Below are positions 1 through 5,903 of a stretch of DNA of 6,288 nucleotides, piece by piece. The position numbers and the translations under genes are program-made. Location of the stretch: positions 1-6,288 of the forward strand of contig SKJO01000251.1 in the NCBI GenBank assembly GCA_007121975.1, in the 5' to 3' direction. The number at the start of each line of letters is the position of its first letter. Position 1 is the first letter of the stretch. The notes beneath the pieces were generated by a model that ran no database searches, was not told the DNA's origin, and saw only the letters and a list, made by a program, of their open reading frames with translations. This DNA is from Nitriliruptoraceae bacterium (lineage in GTDB: Bacteria > Actinomycetota > Nitriliruptoria > Nitriliruptorales > Nitriliruptoraceae).

Positions 1-192
1 CTCGTTGGGCGTCAGCGACAGCGAGAACATCCACCACAACGGGATCAGCCAGATGATGGCGAGCACGAGCAGCAGCGCGGTCGGCAGGTGCTTGCGCACG
101 AGCCGCATGCGGCGAGCTCGGGTCACGGCCTGTTCGTCCGTCATCGCCCGGTCCTGGGTCGCCGGCTGATCCTGGGTCGTCGGTGCGCTCAT
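1..192 (-). CDS. MalG-type sugar ABC transporter permease, N-terminal part (cut by window edge)
   Basis: This is the first 64 residues of an inner-membrane permease of the carbohydrate uptake (CUT1, MalG-like) ABC family; the rest lies beyond position 1. About 35 polar residues with several Arg/Lys (ending MRLVRKHLP) precede one hydrophobic helix (TALLLVLAIIWLIPLWWMF, about residues 38-56) and then SLSLTPNE, which matches the usual MalG-type pattern of a first helix followed by a 'S-L-K-P-x-E'-like periplasmic segment. The ATG at 192 overlaps the stop codon of the preceding MalF-like gene in an ATGA tetranucleotide, so the two are probably translationally coupled and form the two halves of the membrane channel. 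The EAA loop that contacts the ATPase is not in the window. Substrate cannot be told. The permease assignment rests on neighbour and N-terminal pattern together and is strong; the MalG-like position is inferred from gene order. Confidence 0.85.
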   Translation of the reverse strand, partial: MSAPTTQDQPATQDRAMTDEQAVTRARRMRLVRKHLPTALLLVLAIIWLIPLWWMFSLSLTPNE

Positions 193-1349
193 GCTTCGCT
201 CTCCCCACCACGCAGGAACAGGAACTGGATCACCGAGACCACGATGATCACGAAGAACAGGAAGATCGACATCGCGGAGGCGTACCCGAGCTGGAAGTCA
301 CGGAACCCGCGCTCGAAGACGTGCTGGATGAGCACCCGCGTCGCCCCGTCGGGCCCCCCGCGGGTCATGATGAACACCTGCCCGAAGATCTGGAACGAGT
401 AGATGACCTGCAGCACGACCACGAGCCGGATCGTGGGCCGCAGCCCCGGGATCGTGATGTGCCGGAAGGTCTGCCAGGGCCCGGCGCCGTCGATCGAGGC
501 GGCCTCGTACTGCTGCCGGTCGATGTCCTGCAGCCCGGCGAGGAACAGCACGAGGTTGAAGCCCACCGTCCACCACATCGTGGCCAGCACGATGGCGGGC
601 ATGGCCCAGGTGGTGCTGTTGAGCACGTTGATCGGTTCCGCGCCGAACCAGTCGCCCACGACCCCGACCAGACCCAGCGACGGATTGAGCATGAAGGCCC
701 AGATGAGGGTCAGGACCGCCACCGAGAGCACGTAGGGCGCGAAGAACATCGCACGCAACAGCCCGGTGATCCGGCTGGGCCGGTTGACCGCGAGCGCCAG
801 CGCGAGACCGACCCCTACGATCACCGGCGTCGACATCACCACGAACAGCAGCGTGTTGCCGAACGACAGCCAGAACTGCGAGTCGTACCACCGGCCACCC
901 GGACCGGGGTGGATGCCGAGGACCGCACCGAACAGCACGACGATCCCGACACCGAGCGAGATCGCCGCCCTACGCGTCACGGTCCCGCGCCGCCAGGCGA
1001 ACACCACCGGGATGAGCAGGGCGAGACCGATCAGCCGCAGCGGAAGCATCCGCCCGGCCGTCCAGGTCATCTCCGTCCCCCAGAACATCCGGCGGTAGTT
1101 CGACAGGCCGATCCACTCCCGCCGCGTGGTGTCGAGGAAGTCCCAGTCGAAGAAGCTCATCACCGCGGCCTGGATGACCGGGTAGAGCATGAACAACGCG
1201 TAGGCCGCGAGGAACGGCAGCAGGAAACCCAGCCCGCCCAGCTCTCGCGGCGAGAAGCGCTCGGGGCCGGCTCGCCGGGAGGAACGGCCGCTGGGCGCGG
1301 TGGGCGGTGTGAGCTGCTCGGTGTCCTTCGCCTGCTTCAACGTCGCCAT
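189..1349 (-). CDS. MalF-type sugar ABC transporter permease with an extra two-helix insertion
   Basis: A 386-residue inner-membrane permease of the CUT1 sugar ABC family (MalF/UgpA-like), which with the downstream MalG-like protein would form the import channel. The family hallmark is the EAA loop at residues 282-301 (EAASIDGAG, nine residues, then I-P), which docks on the ATPase; it is followed by helices at about 304-325 and 355-379. Earlier helices are near 38-60, 162-189, 198-220 and 249-271. The N-terminal cytoplasmic tail is about 35 residues and polar. Between the usual 'GLSNYRRMF' segment (81-89) and 'FWLSFGNTLLF' (159-169) lies an insertion of about 68 residues with two further hydrophobic helices (about 103-119, 128-146), making the protein clearly longer than the usual 290-310 residues. 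The ATG at 1349 is chosen because AGGTGG lies 6 nt before it and because the likely promoter -10 box (1430-1435) excludes the longer in-frame start at 1427. Substrate unknown. Confidence 0.93.
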   Translation of the reverse strand: MATLKQAKDTEQLTPPTAPSGRSSRRAGPERFSPRELGGLGFLLPFLAAYALFMLYPVIQAAVMSFFDWDFLDTTRREWIGLSNYRRMFWGTEMTWTAGRMLPLRLIGLALLIPVVFAWRRGTVTRRAAISLGVGIVVLFGAVLGIHPGPGGRWYDSQFWLSFGNTLLFVVMSTPVIVGVGLALALAVNRPSRITGLLRAMFFAPYVLSVAVLTLIWAFMLNPSLGLVGVVGDWFGAEPINVLNSTTWAMPAIVLATMWWTVGFNLVLFLAGLQDIDRQQYEAASIDGAGPWQTFRHITIPGLRPTIRLVVVLQVIYSFQIFGQVFIMTRGGPDGATRVLIQHVFERGFRDFQLGYASAMSIFLFFVIIVVSVIQFLFLRGGESEA

Positions 1350-1351
1350 GG

Positions 1352-1361
1352 TCTCCCACCT
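1352..1361 (-). promoter_or_regulatory. Ribosome binding site of the MalF-like gene
   Basis: On the minus strand AGGTGGGAG lies just upstream of the ATG at 1349, with AGGTGG 6 nt away. It decides between this start and a longer in-frame start at 1427, which has no comparable site. Confidence 0.6.
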
Positions 1362-1392
1362 GCTCGCGCCGACTGACGCCGACAACCGATCG

Positions 1393-1478
1393 CGTTCCGC
1401 TTTCGTTCCGCCAACCTCGCCTACCATTTACCCTACGAGTTCGCCGAATATGCTGTCAAGTGCTTTCGCCTTCTTTCG
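1393..1478. promoter_or_regulatory. Candidate operator repeats for the DeoR-family regulator
   Basis: Several short repeats surround the transport promoter. CTTTCG occurs at 1400-1405, 1463-1468 and 1473-1478, the last two exactly 10 bp (one helical turn) apart and abutting the -35 box. CGTTCCGC is directly repeated at 1393-1400 and 1404-1411, 11 bp apart, in the predicted leader. TTCG-C-CGAA (1440-1448) sits in the promoter spacer. DeoR-family repressors of sugar genes often bind TTTC-rich direct repeats or TTCG/CGAA arms (AgaR and GlpR are examples), so repression by the adjacent regulator is a natural inference. Exact half-sites are not proven. Confidence 0.45.
1430..1459 (-). promoter_or_regulatory. 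Predicted promoter of the sugar-transport operon
   Basis: On the minus strand a perfect TTGACA (plus-strand 1454-1459) is followed after 18 bp by TAGGGT (plus-strand 1430-1435), which fits the actinobacterial -10 pattern TAnnnT. Transcription would begin near 1423, giving a leader of about 74 nt before the ATG at 1349. It is the only place in the window with a consensus -35. The flanking repeats suggest it is repressed by the divergent regulator. Confidence 0.6.
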
Positions 1479-1558
1479 CAAACACAAGCACATTGGCGGC
1501 ATGGATGCTGCCCGCGGCCTAGGCTTCGGCGCGTAGCGTCATCGACCGACGAGAAACG

Positions 1559-2347
1559 ATGACCACCGACCCACTGCCTGCGGCGCTCCGCCGGGAGCGC
1601 ATCTCCGCGCTCGTCAAGGACCGTGGCTTCATCCGTGTGGCCGAACTGAGCCGGATCTTTCGGACCTCGCCGGTCACCATCCGCAGCGATCTCGACGACC
1701 TCGCCGCGCATGACCTGGTCCGGCGCGTGCACGGCGGTGCGGTGCCCATGGTGGGTCGGCCCGTCCCGGCCAACAGCGAGACCGAGGACCCCTATGCCTC
1801 CGAGCGGGCCGCGATCGGCGCCGCCGCCGCCGATCTCATCGAGCCGGGCCAGACCGTCGTGCTCGCCGGATCGCCAACCACCCGGCTCGTGGCCCGGGCA
1901 CTGGCCCACCGCACCGAACTGCACGAGGTCGTCGTGCTCACCAACGACCTGCGCATCGCCCTCGAACTCCAGCCCTCGATCCCGCAGGTCACCGTCCTGG
2001 TCACCGGTGGAACGCTGCAGGCGGACGCGCCCGAGCTCGCCGATCCCCTCGGCGGCCTACTGCTCGCCGAGGTCACCGCCGATGTCAGCATCGTCGGTTG
2101 CGCGGGCCTCACCGTCGAGCGCGGCCTGACCGAGTCCAACGTGGCGGTCGTCGAGGTCGCGCGTCGCCTGCTCAACGCGGGCGACCGCCGCATCGTGGTG
2201 GCCGACACCGGCCAACTCGGGGCGACCAGCCCGGCCCGCGTCGCCCGTGCCTCGGAGATCCATCGGCTGGTGACCGGCGCCGAGGCCGATGCCGAGGAGG
2301 TCCAACGGCTCCGCGAACTCGGCATCGAGGTGACGCTCATCGACTGA
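1559..2347 (+). CDS. DeoR-family transcriptional regulator of the divergent sugar-transport operon
   Basis: A 262-residue protein, close to the family's usual 250-260. Residues 12-62 form the N-terminal winged helix: a helix-turn-helix at about 27-48 (VAELSRIFRTSPVTIRSDLD) followed by the diagnostic 'LVRRVHGGAV' wing. Residues about 82-240 are the DeoR-type sugar-phosphate sensing domain, with LTND (127-130), TGG (149-151), GLTE (189-192) and ADTGQLG (215-221). Two positions depart from the family as I know it: the phosphate-binding 'D-x-G-T-T-T' loop reads LAGSPTTR (102-109), with the acidic residue lost, and the Lys of 'AD-S-S-K-x-G' is Gln219. The effector may therefore differ from the usual phosphorylated sugar. 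The gene starts 209 bp from the divergent MalF-like start, so local control of the transporter is likely. The ribosome site is weak (GAG 6 nt before the ATG), and no convincing promoter was found; TAGGCT at 1520 and TAGCGT at 1534 are possible -10 boxes without a -35. Confidence 0.92.
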   Translation: MTTDPLPAALRRERISALVKDRGFIRVAELSRIFRTSPVTIRSDLDDLAAHDLVRRVHGGAVPMVGRPVPANSETEDPYASERAAIGAAAADLIEPGQTVVLAGSPTTRLVARALAHRTELHEVVVLTNDLRIALELQPSIPQVTVLVTGGTLQADAPELADPLGGLLLAEVTADVSIVGCAGLTVERGLTESNVAVVEVARRLLNAGDRRIVVADTGQLGATSPARVARASEIHRLVTGAEADAEEVQRLRELGIEVTLID

Positions 2348-2440
2348 CGCCGAAACCCAGCCACCGCGGCGAAGGTACGCGGCAGGCGCACATGCTGAAC
2401 GGTTGACCCAGGTGTGACGGCTGGGAGAGGGCGCAGCGCC

Positions 2441-2446
2441 TACGGT
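2441..2446 (+). promoter_or_regulatory. Possible -10 box before the lipoprotein gene
   Basis: TACGGT fits TAnnnT and would place the transcript start about 23 nt before the ATG at 2476. It directly follows a small palindrome (GGCGC-A-GCGCC, 2430-2440). A TTGACC at 2403-2408 is too far away to be its -35, so this is tentative. Confidence 0.25.
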
Positions 2447-2463
2447 CCATCCGGTCGTCGATC

Positions 2464-2474
2464 AAGGGGAAGGA
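2464..2474 (+). promoter_or_regulatory. Ribosome binding site of the lipoprotein gene
   Basis: AAGGGGAAGGA immediately precedes the ATG at 2476, with AGGGGA 5 nt from it. It is one of the strongest purine-rich sites in the window and fixes the start that yields a correct lipoprotein signal. Confidence 0.65.
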
Positions 2475-2475
2475 C

Positions 2476-2841
2476 ATGCCACCATCCACCGCCGCTCGCG
2501 TCGTCGCACTGGCAGCTCTCACGGCCTTCCTGCTCGGCTGCCAGGCACAGTTCCAGGACCTCGACACCGAGTTCTACTCTGACCCGCGAGAGATCCGCCA
2601 GGAGTTCCCGGTGCTCGTCACCAACCCGGACTCGCTGACGATCTACCGCAACGCCGACGGCTTCCCGAACGTGGCGTTGATCTGCATCCGCGGGGTGCCG
2701 TTCACCGCTACCAGCGCCACCCACCAGGGCGGACTTCGCCAGGTGCTCGACATCGAGGGACGCCAGGGCGTCGCCGACCTCTGCGAGAACCAGGGGATCG
2801 ACGACGACGACGTCCCGATCGGCAACCCGGGGGACTCCTGA
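2476..2841 (+). CDS. Small predicted lipoprotein of unknown function
   Basis: A 121-residue exported protein. The N-terminus is a type II signal peptide: a short polar start with Arg8, a hydrophobic core (VVALAALTAFLL, 9-20) and a lipobox FLLGC with the lipidated Cys at 22. The mature part is about 100 residues, polar and acidic toward the end (IDDDDVPIGNPGDS), so it should sit on the outer face of the membrane. Only two further cysteines occur (70 and 103) and they may form a disulfide. The centre, around residues 57-80 (YRNADGFPNVALIC, then a G-V-x-F-x-x-T-S pattern), resembles in my memory a group of short actinobacterial lipoproteins with 'N-x-D-x-x-P-N-V ... C-I-x-G-V-A-F-x-T-T-S'; this is recalled, not searched. 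No enzymatic motif is visible. It is followed with a one-base overlap by a tiny membrane-protein gene, so the two are probably made together. Confidence 0.82.
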   Translation: MPPSTAARVVALAALTAFLLGCQAQFQDLDTEFYSDPREIRQEFPVLVTNPDSLTIYRNADGFPNVALICIRGVPFTATSATHQGGLRQVLDIEGRQGVADLCENQGIDDDDVPIGNPGDS

Positions 2842-3017
2842 TGAGCCGCGGACTCACCGGTGCGGCCATCGCTCTCGCGATCTTCGCTGTCGTCGCCGCG
2901 CTGATCGTCGGGCTCACGGCAGCACTCAACGCCGACTACGGGGTCACGCTGATCGCGATCGTGGCGGCGGCCATCGCCGCGATCGGCTTCGCGATCGGCC
3001 GGGCGACCGGGCGCTGA
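2841..3017 (+). CDS. 58-residue two-helix membrane protein
   Basis: This short gene begins at an ATG that shares its A with the TGA stop of the lipoprotein gene (TGATG), a common sign of translational coupling. It encodes 58 residues: a short basic start (MSRG), a hydrophobic helix at about 7-28 (rich in Ala/Val/Ile/Leu), a polar turn with Asn30, Asp32 and Tyr33, a second helix at about 36-52, and a basic end (RATGR). Positive charges at both ends predict a hairpin with both termini in the cytoplasm. Glycine and alanine are frequent in the helices, which favours tight packing or oligomer formation. The function is unknown; it could anchor or assist the lipoprotein. It ends 37 bp before the convergent acetyltransferase stop. 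Codon use is like that of neighbouring genes, and the open frame, overlap and clean topology support it as real. Confidence 0.75.
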   Translation: MSRGLTGAAIALAIFAVVAALIVGLTAALNADYGVTLIAIVAAAIAAIGFAIGRATGR

Positions 3018-3054
3018 AAGCGACCATGCAGGCCGGCGACCGGATCCGCACGAC

Positions 3055-3660
3055 TCAGCCCGCACCTCCATCGTCGGCGGTCCCCGTCAAGCGACGTCGC
3101 ATCAGCACGCGCGGGAACCCCCCCGACACCGACTGCGTGTCGGCTGCCCACGCGAACCCGGCACGCTCGAACAGTGCACGGGTGCCCACATAGGCCATAG
3201 TGGTGTCGACCTTCGCCCCCCGGTTGTCGACCGGGTAGCCCTCGACCGCCGGGGCCTGCTGTGTACGGGCGTAGTCCACCGCACCTTCGAGCAGCGGCAG
3301 CGAGATCCCACGCCCCCGATGGCCCGGACGCACCCGGATGCACCACACCGACCACACCGGCCGGTCATCGACGTGTGGGATCTTGCGTGAGCGCGAGAAG
3401 GGCAATTGGGCCCGGGGGGCCACCGCCGCCCAGCCGACGACCTCGGAACCGTCGTAGGCGAGCACACCGGGGCCCTCATCGCGGCCGCACAACGTGCGGA
3501 CGAACTCGCCGCGGGCCGGGCCGACGAGTTCGCGGTTGGTCCGTGAGTCGACCCGGTGGCTCAAACACCAGCACACCGAGGCGTCGGGCTTCTTGGGCCC
3601 GAGCATCACCGCGAGATCGTCGAACCGGTCGACGGTAGCGGCGACGACCTCGACGGTCAT
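3055..3660 (-). CDS. GNAT-family N-acetyltransferase
   Basis: A 201-residue cytoplasmic protein of the GNAT fold, predicted to move an acetyl group from acetyl-CoA to an amine. The acetyl-CoA loop is visible at 108-120 (IRVRPGHRGRGIS), following the core strand VWSVWCI (102-108), and the later FERAGF (164-169) is the usual C-terminal GNAT element. The middle (VLAYDGSEVVGWAAVAPRAQ, 66-85) is the typical beta-hairpin before the cofactor site. An N-terminal CWC motif (30-32) and 'YPVDNRGAKVD' (142-152) place it in a subgroup of roughly 200-residue actinobacterial GNAT proteins of unknown substrate. The ATG at 3660 is chosen over an in-frame one at 3687 because a long GGGGGAGGAGG site lies 6 nt before it. 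It lies 63 bp downstream of the CHAD gene on the same strand, so it may be read from that promoter; AGGCTA at 3687-3692 (TAGCCT on the minus strand) is a weak private -10 candidate. Confidence 0.9.
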   Translation of the reverse strand: MTVEVVAATVDRFDDLAVMLGPKKPDASVCWCLSHRVDSRTNRELVGPARGEFVRTLCGRDEGPGVLAYDGSEVVGWAAVAPRAQLPFSRSRKIPHVDDRPVWSVWCIRVRPGHRGRGISLPLLEGAVDYARTQQAPAVEGYPVDNRGAKVDTTMAYVGTRALFERAGFAWAADTQSVSGGFPRVLMRRRLTGTADDGGAG

Positions 3661-3666
3661 CGGCGA

Positions 3667-3677
3667 CCTCCTCCCCC
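3667..3677 (-). promoter_or_regulatory. Ribosome binding site of the GNAT gene
   Basis: The minus strand reads GGGGGAGGAGG, ending 6 nt before the ATG at 3660. It is a near-ideal Shine-Dalgarno sequence and decides the start against the upstream ATG at 3687. Confidence 0.8.
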
Positions 3678-3723
3678 GATGACGCAAGGCTAGCTCCAGC
3701 GCGTGCGGGCCGAGGCGCGTAGC

Positions 3724-4662
3724 TCAGTGTCCGGGGACCACCGTGGGATCGGGCAGCGGATCGCGTGGCGTTGCGGCACCTGCCGAGTTCCAGGTGACCC
3801 GCAACTGCGCGAGCAAGCAGGCCGGATCCTCGGCGAAGCAGCGCTGCCCGAGCACCCACGCCTGCGCCTGGAGTTCGGCACGTCGGCGATCGAGCAGCCC
3901 ACACAGGGCCGCCACCTCGCGCTCGGCCGCAAAGCGGTGGGGATCGGCGGTGAGGTCGCGGCGCAGCACCGCCAGGTCGTGATCGTCACCGAGCAGATCG
4001 GTCAACTCGTGCACCTGCCCTCGTCGCGCCTTGAGGACCGCGGGCCAGGCGGACTGGAGCAGGCGCAGGTGATGACGGTGGTACTTGGCGCGCTTTCGCC
4101 ACAGGTGGAAGCTGGACGAGGTGGCATCGTCGTAGGCGTCGCCCATGCGCTCGCGAGCCCGATCGTAGGTCTTGGCCAGTCCTCCCTCGAATACCTCGAA
4201 GCCATCAGCATCGAGTTCCCACCCCGCGACGCGCTCGCGGGCCTCGCGAAGCTCCGCGTCAACGGCCCGCAGACGCTGGTCGAGATCATCGTCGAGAACC
4301 TCGGCACGCCGCTCAGCCAGGATCTCGCGGATGGGGGCGAGCTCCTCTGCCACCCCGTTGTCGCTGAACCGCGCGACCAGCGCGTCGAAAGTCTCCACGG
4401 CCACACCCACGTCCCTGACCCCGGACAGGCGCCGCATCGTGTCGCGGAACGCCACGTTCTCCCGGTCGTAGAGCTCCGGGGCAGCTGCGCGCACCAGCCT
4501 CAGCAACGCGCGCACCTTCTTGCCCCGCTGACGGACCTGGTGGACGGCGCGGTGCCGGTCTTCGCTGCCGAGCTCCTGGAGGCCACGATCGATCTGCGCG
4601 CGGGCGATGCGCCGCAGTTCGTCCTGGGGTTCGACTCCAGGGTCCCAGCGGAAAGCGGCCAT
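3724..4662 (-). CDS. CHAD-domain protein (probable polyphosphate binder)
   Basis: A 312-residue, mostly helical, highly charged cytoplasmic protein whose bulk is one CHAD domain. Both halves of the domain show the family's conserved His/Arg/Lys helices: VHQVRQRGKKVRALLRLVR at 40-58 and FHLWRKRAKYHRHHLRLL at 185-202, with FRDTMRRLSGVRD (72-84) and LGDDHDLAVL (224-233) as the usual acidic follow-on motifs. CHAD domains are known to bind inorganic polyphosphate through these basic surfaces and are often found near CYTH domains or polyphosphate enzymes. Neither is seen here, and the protein has no CYTH part, so it is of the stand-alone kind. The last 25 residues are proline-rich and outside the domain. 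The start at 4662 has CAGGAG 9 nt upstream; an in-frame ATG at 4689 would add nine residues and lacks such a site. It probably leads a transcript with the downstream GNAT gene. Confidence 0.9.
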   Translation of the reverse strand: MAAFRWDPGVEPQDELRRIARAQIDRGLQELGSEDRHRAVHQVRQRGKKVRALLRLVRAAAPELYDRENVAFRDTMRRLSGVRDVGVAVETFDALVARFSDNGVAEELAPIREILAERRAEVLDDDLDQRLRAVDAELREARERVAGWELDADGFEVFEGGLAKTYDRARERMGDAYDDATSSSFHLWRKRAKYHRHHLRLLQSAWPAVLKARRGQVHELTDLLGDDHDLAVLRRDLTADPHRFAAEREVAALCGLLDRRRAELQAQAWVLGQRCFAEDPACLLAQLRVTWNSAGAATPRDPLPDPTVVPGH

Positions 4663-4703
4663 CGTCGTCGACTCCTGGGTCAGCTGCATCGGGTCGCCAG
4701 GTC

Positions 4704-4733
4704 ACCGTAACGGCGCGCGTGCCCGGGCCCGGG
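4704..4733 (-). promoter_or_regulatory. Possible promoter and palindrome upstream of the CHAD gene
   Basis: On the minus strand TACGGT (plus-strand 4704-4709) is a candidate -10 box, giving a start near 4697 and a leader of about 35 nt to the ATG at 4662. A perfect 12-bp palindrome CCCGGGCCCGGG (4722-4733) covers the -35 position, where no TTG-type box exists. It could be an operator or simply GC-rich sequence. The remaining DNA to the hydrolase stop codon shows no clear terminator. Confidence 0.25.
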
Positions 4734-4816
4734 TGGCCGAACGGCGGGGTCAGGCGCCAGGACTCGCGACCTCACCTACCTCGGCCGTCGCTGGACGCGC
4801 CGTAGCGACCCGTCCC

Positions 4817-5758
4817 TCAGCCGACCGCCCGACCGACGCGGGTGTCGAGCCAGGCCAGGAGCTCAGCGATGACCTCGGCACGGTTGGTCTCGTTGAGCAT
4901 CTCGTGGCGGCCCCCCTCGTACAGCCGGGCGGTGACGTCGGTGAGCCCCGCAGCCTCGTAGTGCGCGAGCAGTGAAGCGATCCCCTCGGTGCCGCCAACC
5001 GGATCGTCGGTCCCCGCGAACAGGTAGATCGGCAGCTGTTTCGGAGCGCCGGCCCGAACGCGCTCGACCTGGCCGATGACCCGCAGCCCGGAGAACAGGT
5101 CGAGGTAGAACTGGGTGGTCTTGACCTGCCCACACAACGGGTCGGCAAGACAGGCGTCGACCATCTCGGGATCGCGGGACAGCCAGTCCGACTCGGTCCG
5201 TGCGGGCTCGAACGCACGGTTGAAGCCACGACCGACCAGGGACTCGAGCAGCGTCGATCGGCCGCGACGTCCCAGACGCGCCCGCTCGATGCGAGCCAGT
5301 GCGGCACCTGCCTCAACGATCGGTCCCGCCGGCCCCGAGGAGCCGGACAGCACCATCGCATCGAGGTCCTCGGGGAAGGTGAACACGTACTGCTGCGCGA
5401 GGAACGAACCCATCGAGTGCCCCAGCAGGACCACGGGCAGACCGGGATGATCGGCCCGAGCGCGAAGCGTCACCCGGTGCAGGTCGTCGAGCACCAGCGC
5501 CCAACCGCCTCGGTCCGCGAGGTGACCGAGGCCGCCCTCATCGCGGGCGGTGATCCCGTGCCCCCGGTGATCTTCGAGGTAGGCAGACCATCCGGCCGCG
5601 TTGAGGGCCGCCGCGACGTGGTCGTAGCGCCGGGCGTGCTCGCCCATCCCATGCGCGAGGTTCACCACTCCACGCACGGCCCCGCCGTTGGGCTCCCAGC
5701 GGTGCACCACGACCGGAACGCCATCGCGGGTGTCGAGCGTGAAGGTCTCGTAGGACAT
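4817..5758 (-). CDS. Alpha/beta hydrolase, monoacylglycerol lipase / lysophospholipase type
   Basis: A 313-residue serine hydrolase of the Hydrolase_4 group (COG2267-like), predicted to cleave ester bonds of monoacylglycerols or lysophospholipids. Visible motifs: the oxyanion-hole segment LAHGMGEHARRY (35-45), the family-typical EDHRGHG (62-68), the nucleophile elbow GHSMGS (113-118) with Ser115, the acid in GTDDP (249-253, probably Asp252) and the catalytic His285 in GGRHEM (282-287). All three triad residues are present and the length is normal for the family. No signal peptide or membrane helix is seen, so it acts in the cytoplasm or at the inner membrane surface. The cap region (about 145-235) is helical and is where substrate specificity would lie. 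The start MSYETFTLDTRDG is chosen by family fit; an in-frame extension to 5851 adds 31 Arg/Pro-rich residues with no domain match. The ribosome site is weak, so the start is less certain than the function. Confidence 0.92.
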   Translation of the reverse strand: MSYETFTLDTRDGVPVVVHRWEPNGGAVRGVVNLAHGMGEHARRYDHVAAALNAAGWSAYLEDHRGHGITARDEGGLGHLADRGGWALVLDDLHRVTLRARADHPGLPVVLLGHSMGSFLAQQYVFTFPEDLDAMVLSGSSGPAGPIVEAGAALARIERARLGRRGRSTLLESLVGRGFNRAFEPARTESDWLSRDPEMVDACLADPLCGQVKTTQFYLDLFSGLRVIGQVERVRAGAPKQLPIYLFAGTDDPVGGTEGIASLLAHYEAAGLTDVTARLYEGGRHEMLNETNRAEVIAELLAWLDTRVGRAVG

Positions 5759-5903
5759 CGTGGGCCCGTTGCGCGCTAGCGACCGCCCCGTCGACGGTCC
5801 GGCAAGACGGTAGCGGCGGGGCGGCTGCCACGGCGATCGCGCCCGGATCACCGAATGACCGCGCGTGGCTTACCAGCTGTCCCGGGTGGTGGGGTGTGGC
5901 TGC

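Noticed and set aside
183..1376. Long plus-strand open frame opposite the MalF-like gene
   Set aside because: It translates to a charged Arg/Glu/Pro/His-rich low-complexity sequence with no domain, as expected antisense to a high-GC gene. The minus-strand permease has clear family motifs.
1350..1427. N-terminal extension of the MalF-like permease
   Set aside because: It would start at or before the predicted transcript start and covers the repeat region; a good ribosome site precedes the internal ATG at 1349.
2348..2371. Terminator after the DeoR gene
   Set aside because: The only pairing is a 5-bp CGCCG/CGGCG stem with a 14-nt loop, too weak in GC-rich DNA to call.
2403..2446. TTGACC with TACGGT as a full promoter for the lipoprotein gene
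   Set aside because: The boxes are 32 bp apart, far from the 16-19 bp needed, so only the -10 candidate is listed.
3018..3054. Terminator between the convergent small membrane-protein and GNAT genes
   Set aside because: Only a short CCGG-CGA-CCGG repeat is present, with no sizeable stem and no T-run.
3703..4710. 335-codon plus-strand open frame opposite the CHAD gene
   Set aside because: No recognisable domain, and the opposite strand encodes an unmistakable CHAD protein with matching length. Long antisense frames are common in GC-rich DNA.
5759..5851. N-terminal extension of the hydrolase
   Set aside because: The extra 31 residues are Arg/Pro-rich and not part of the fold; the domain begins right after the ATG at 5758.
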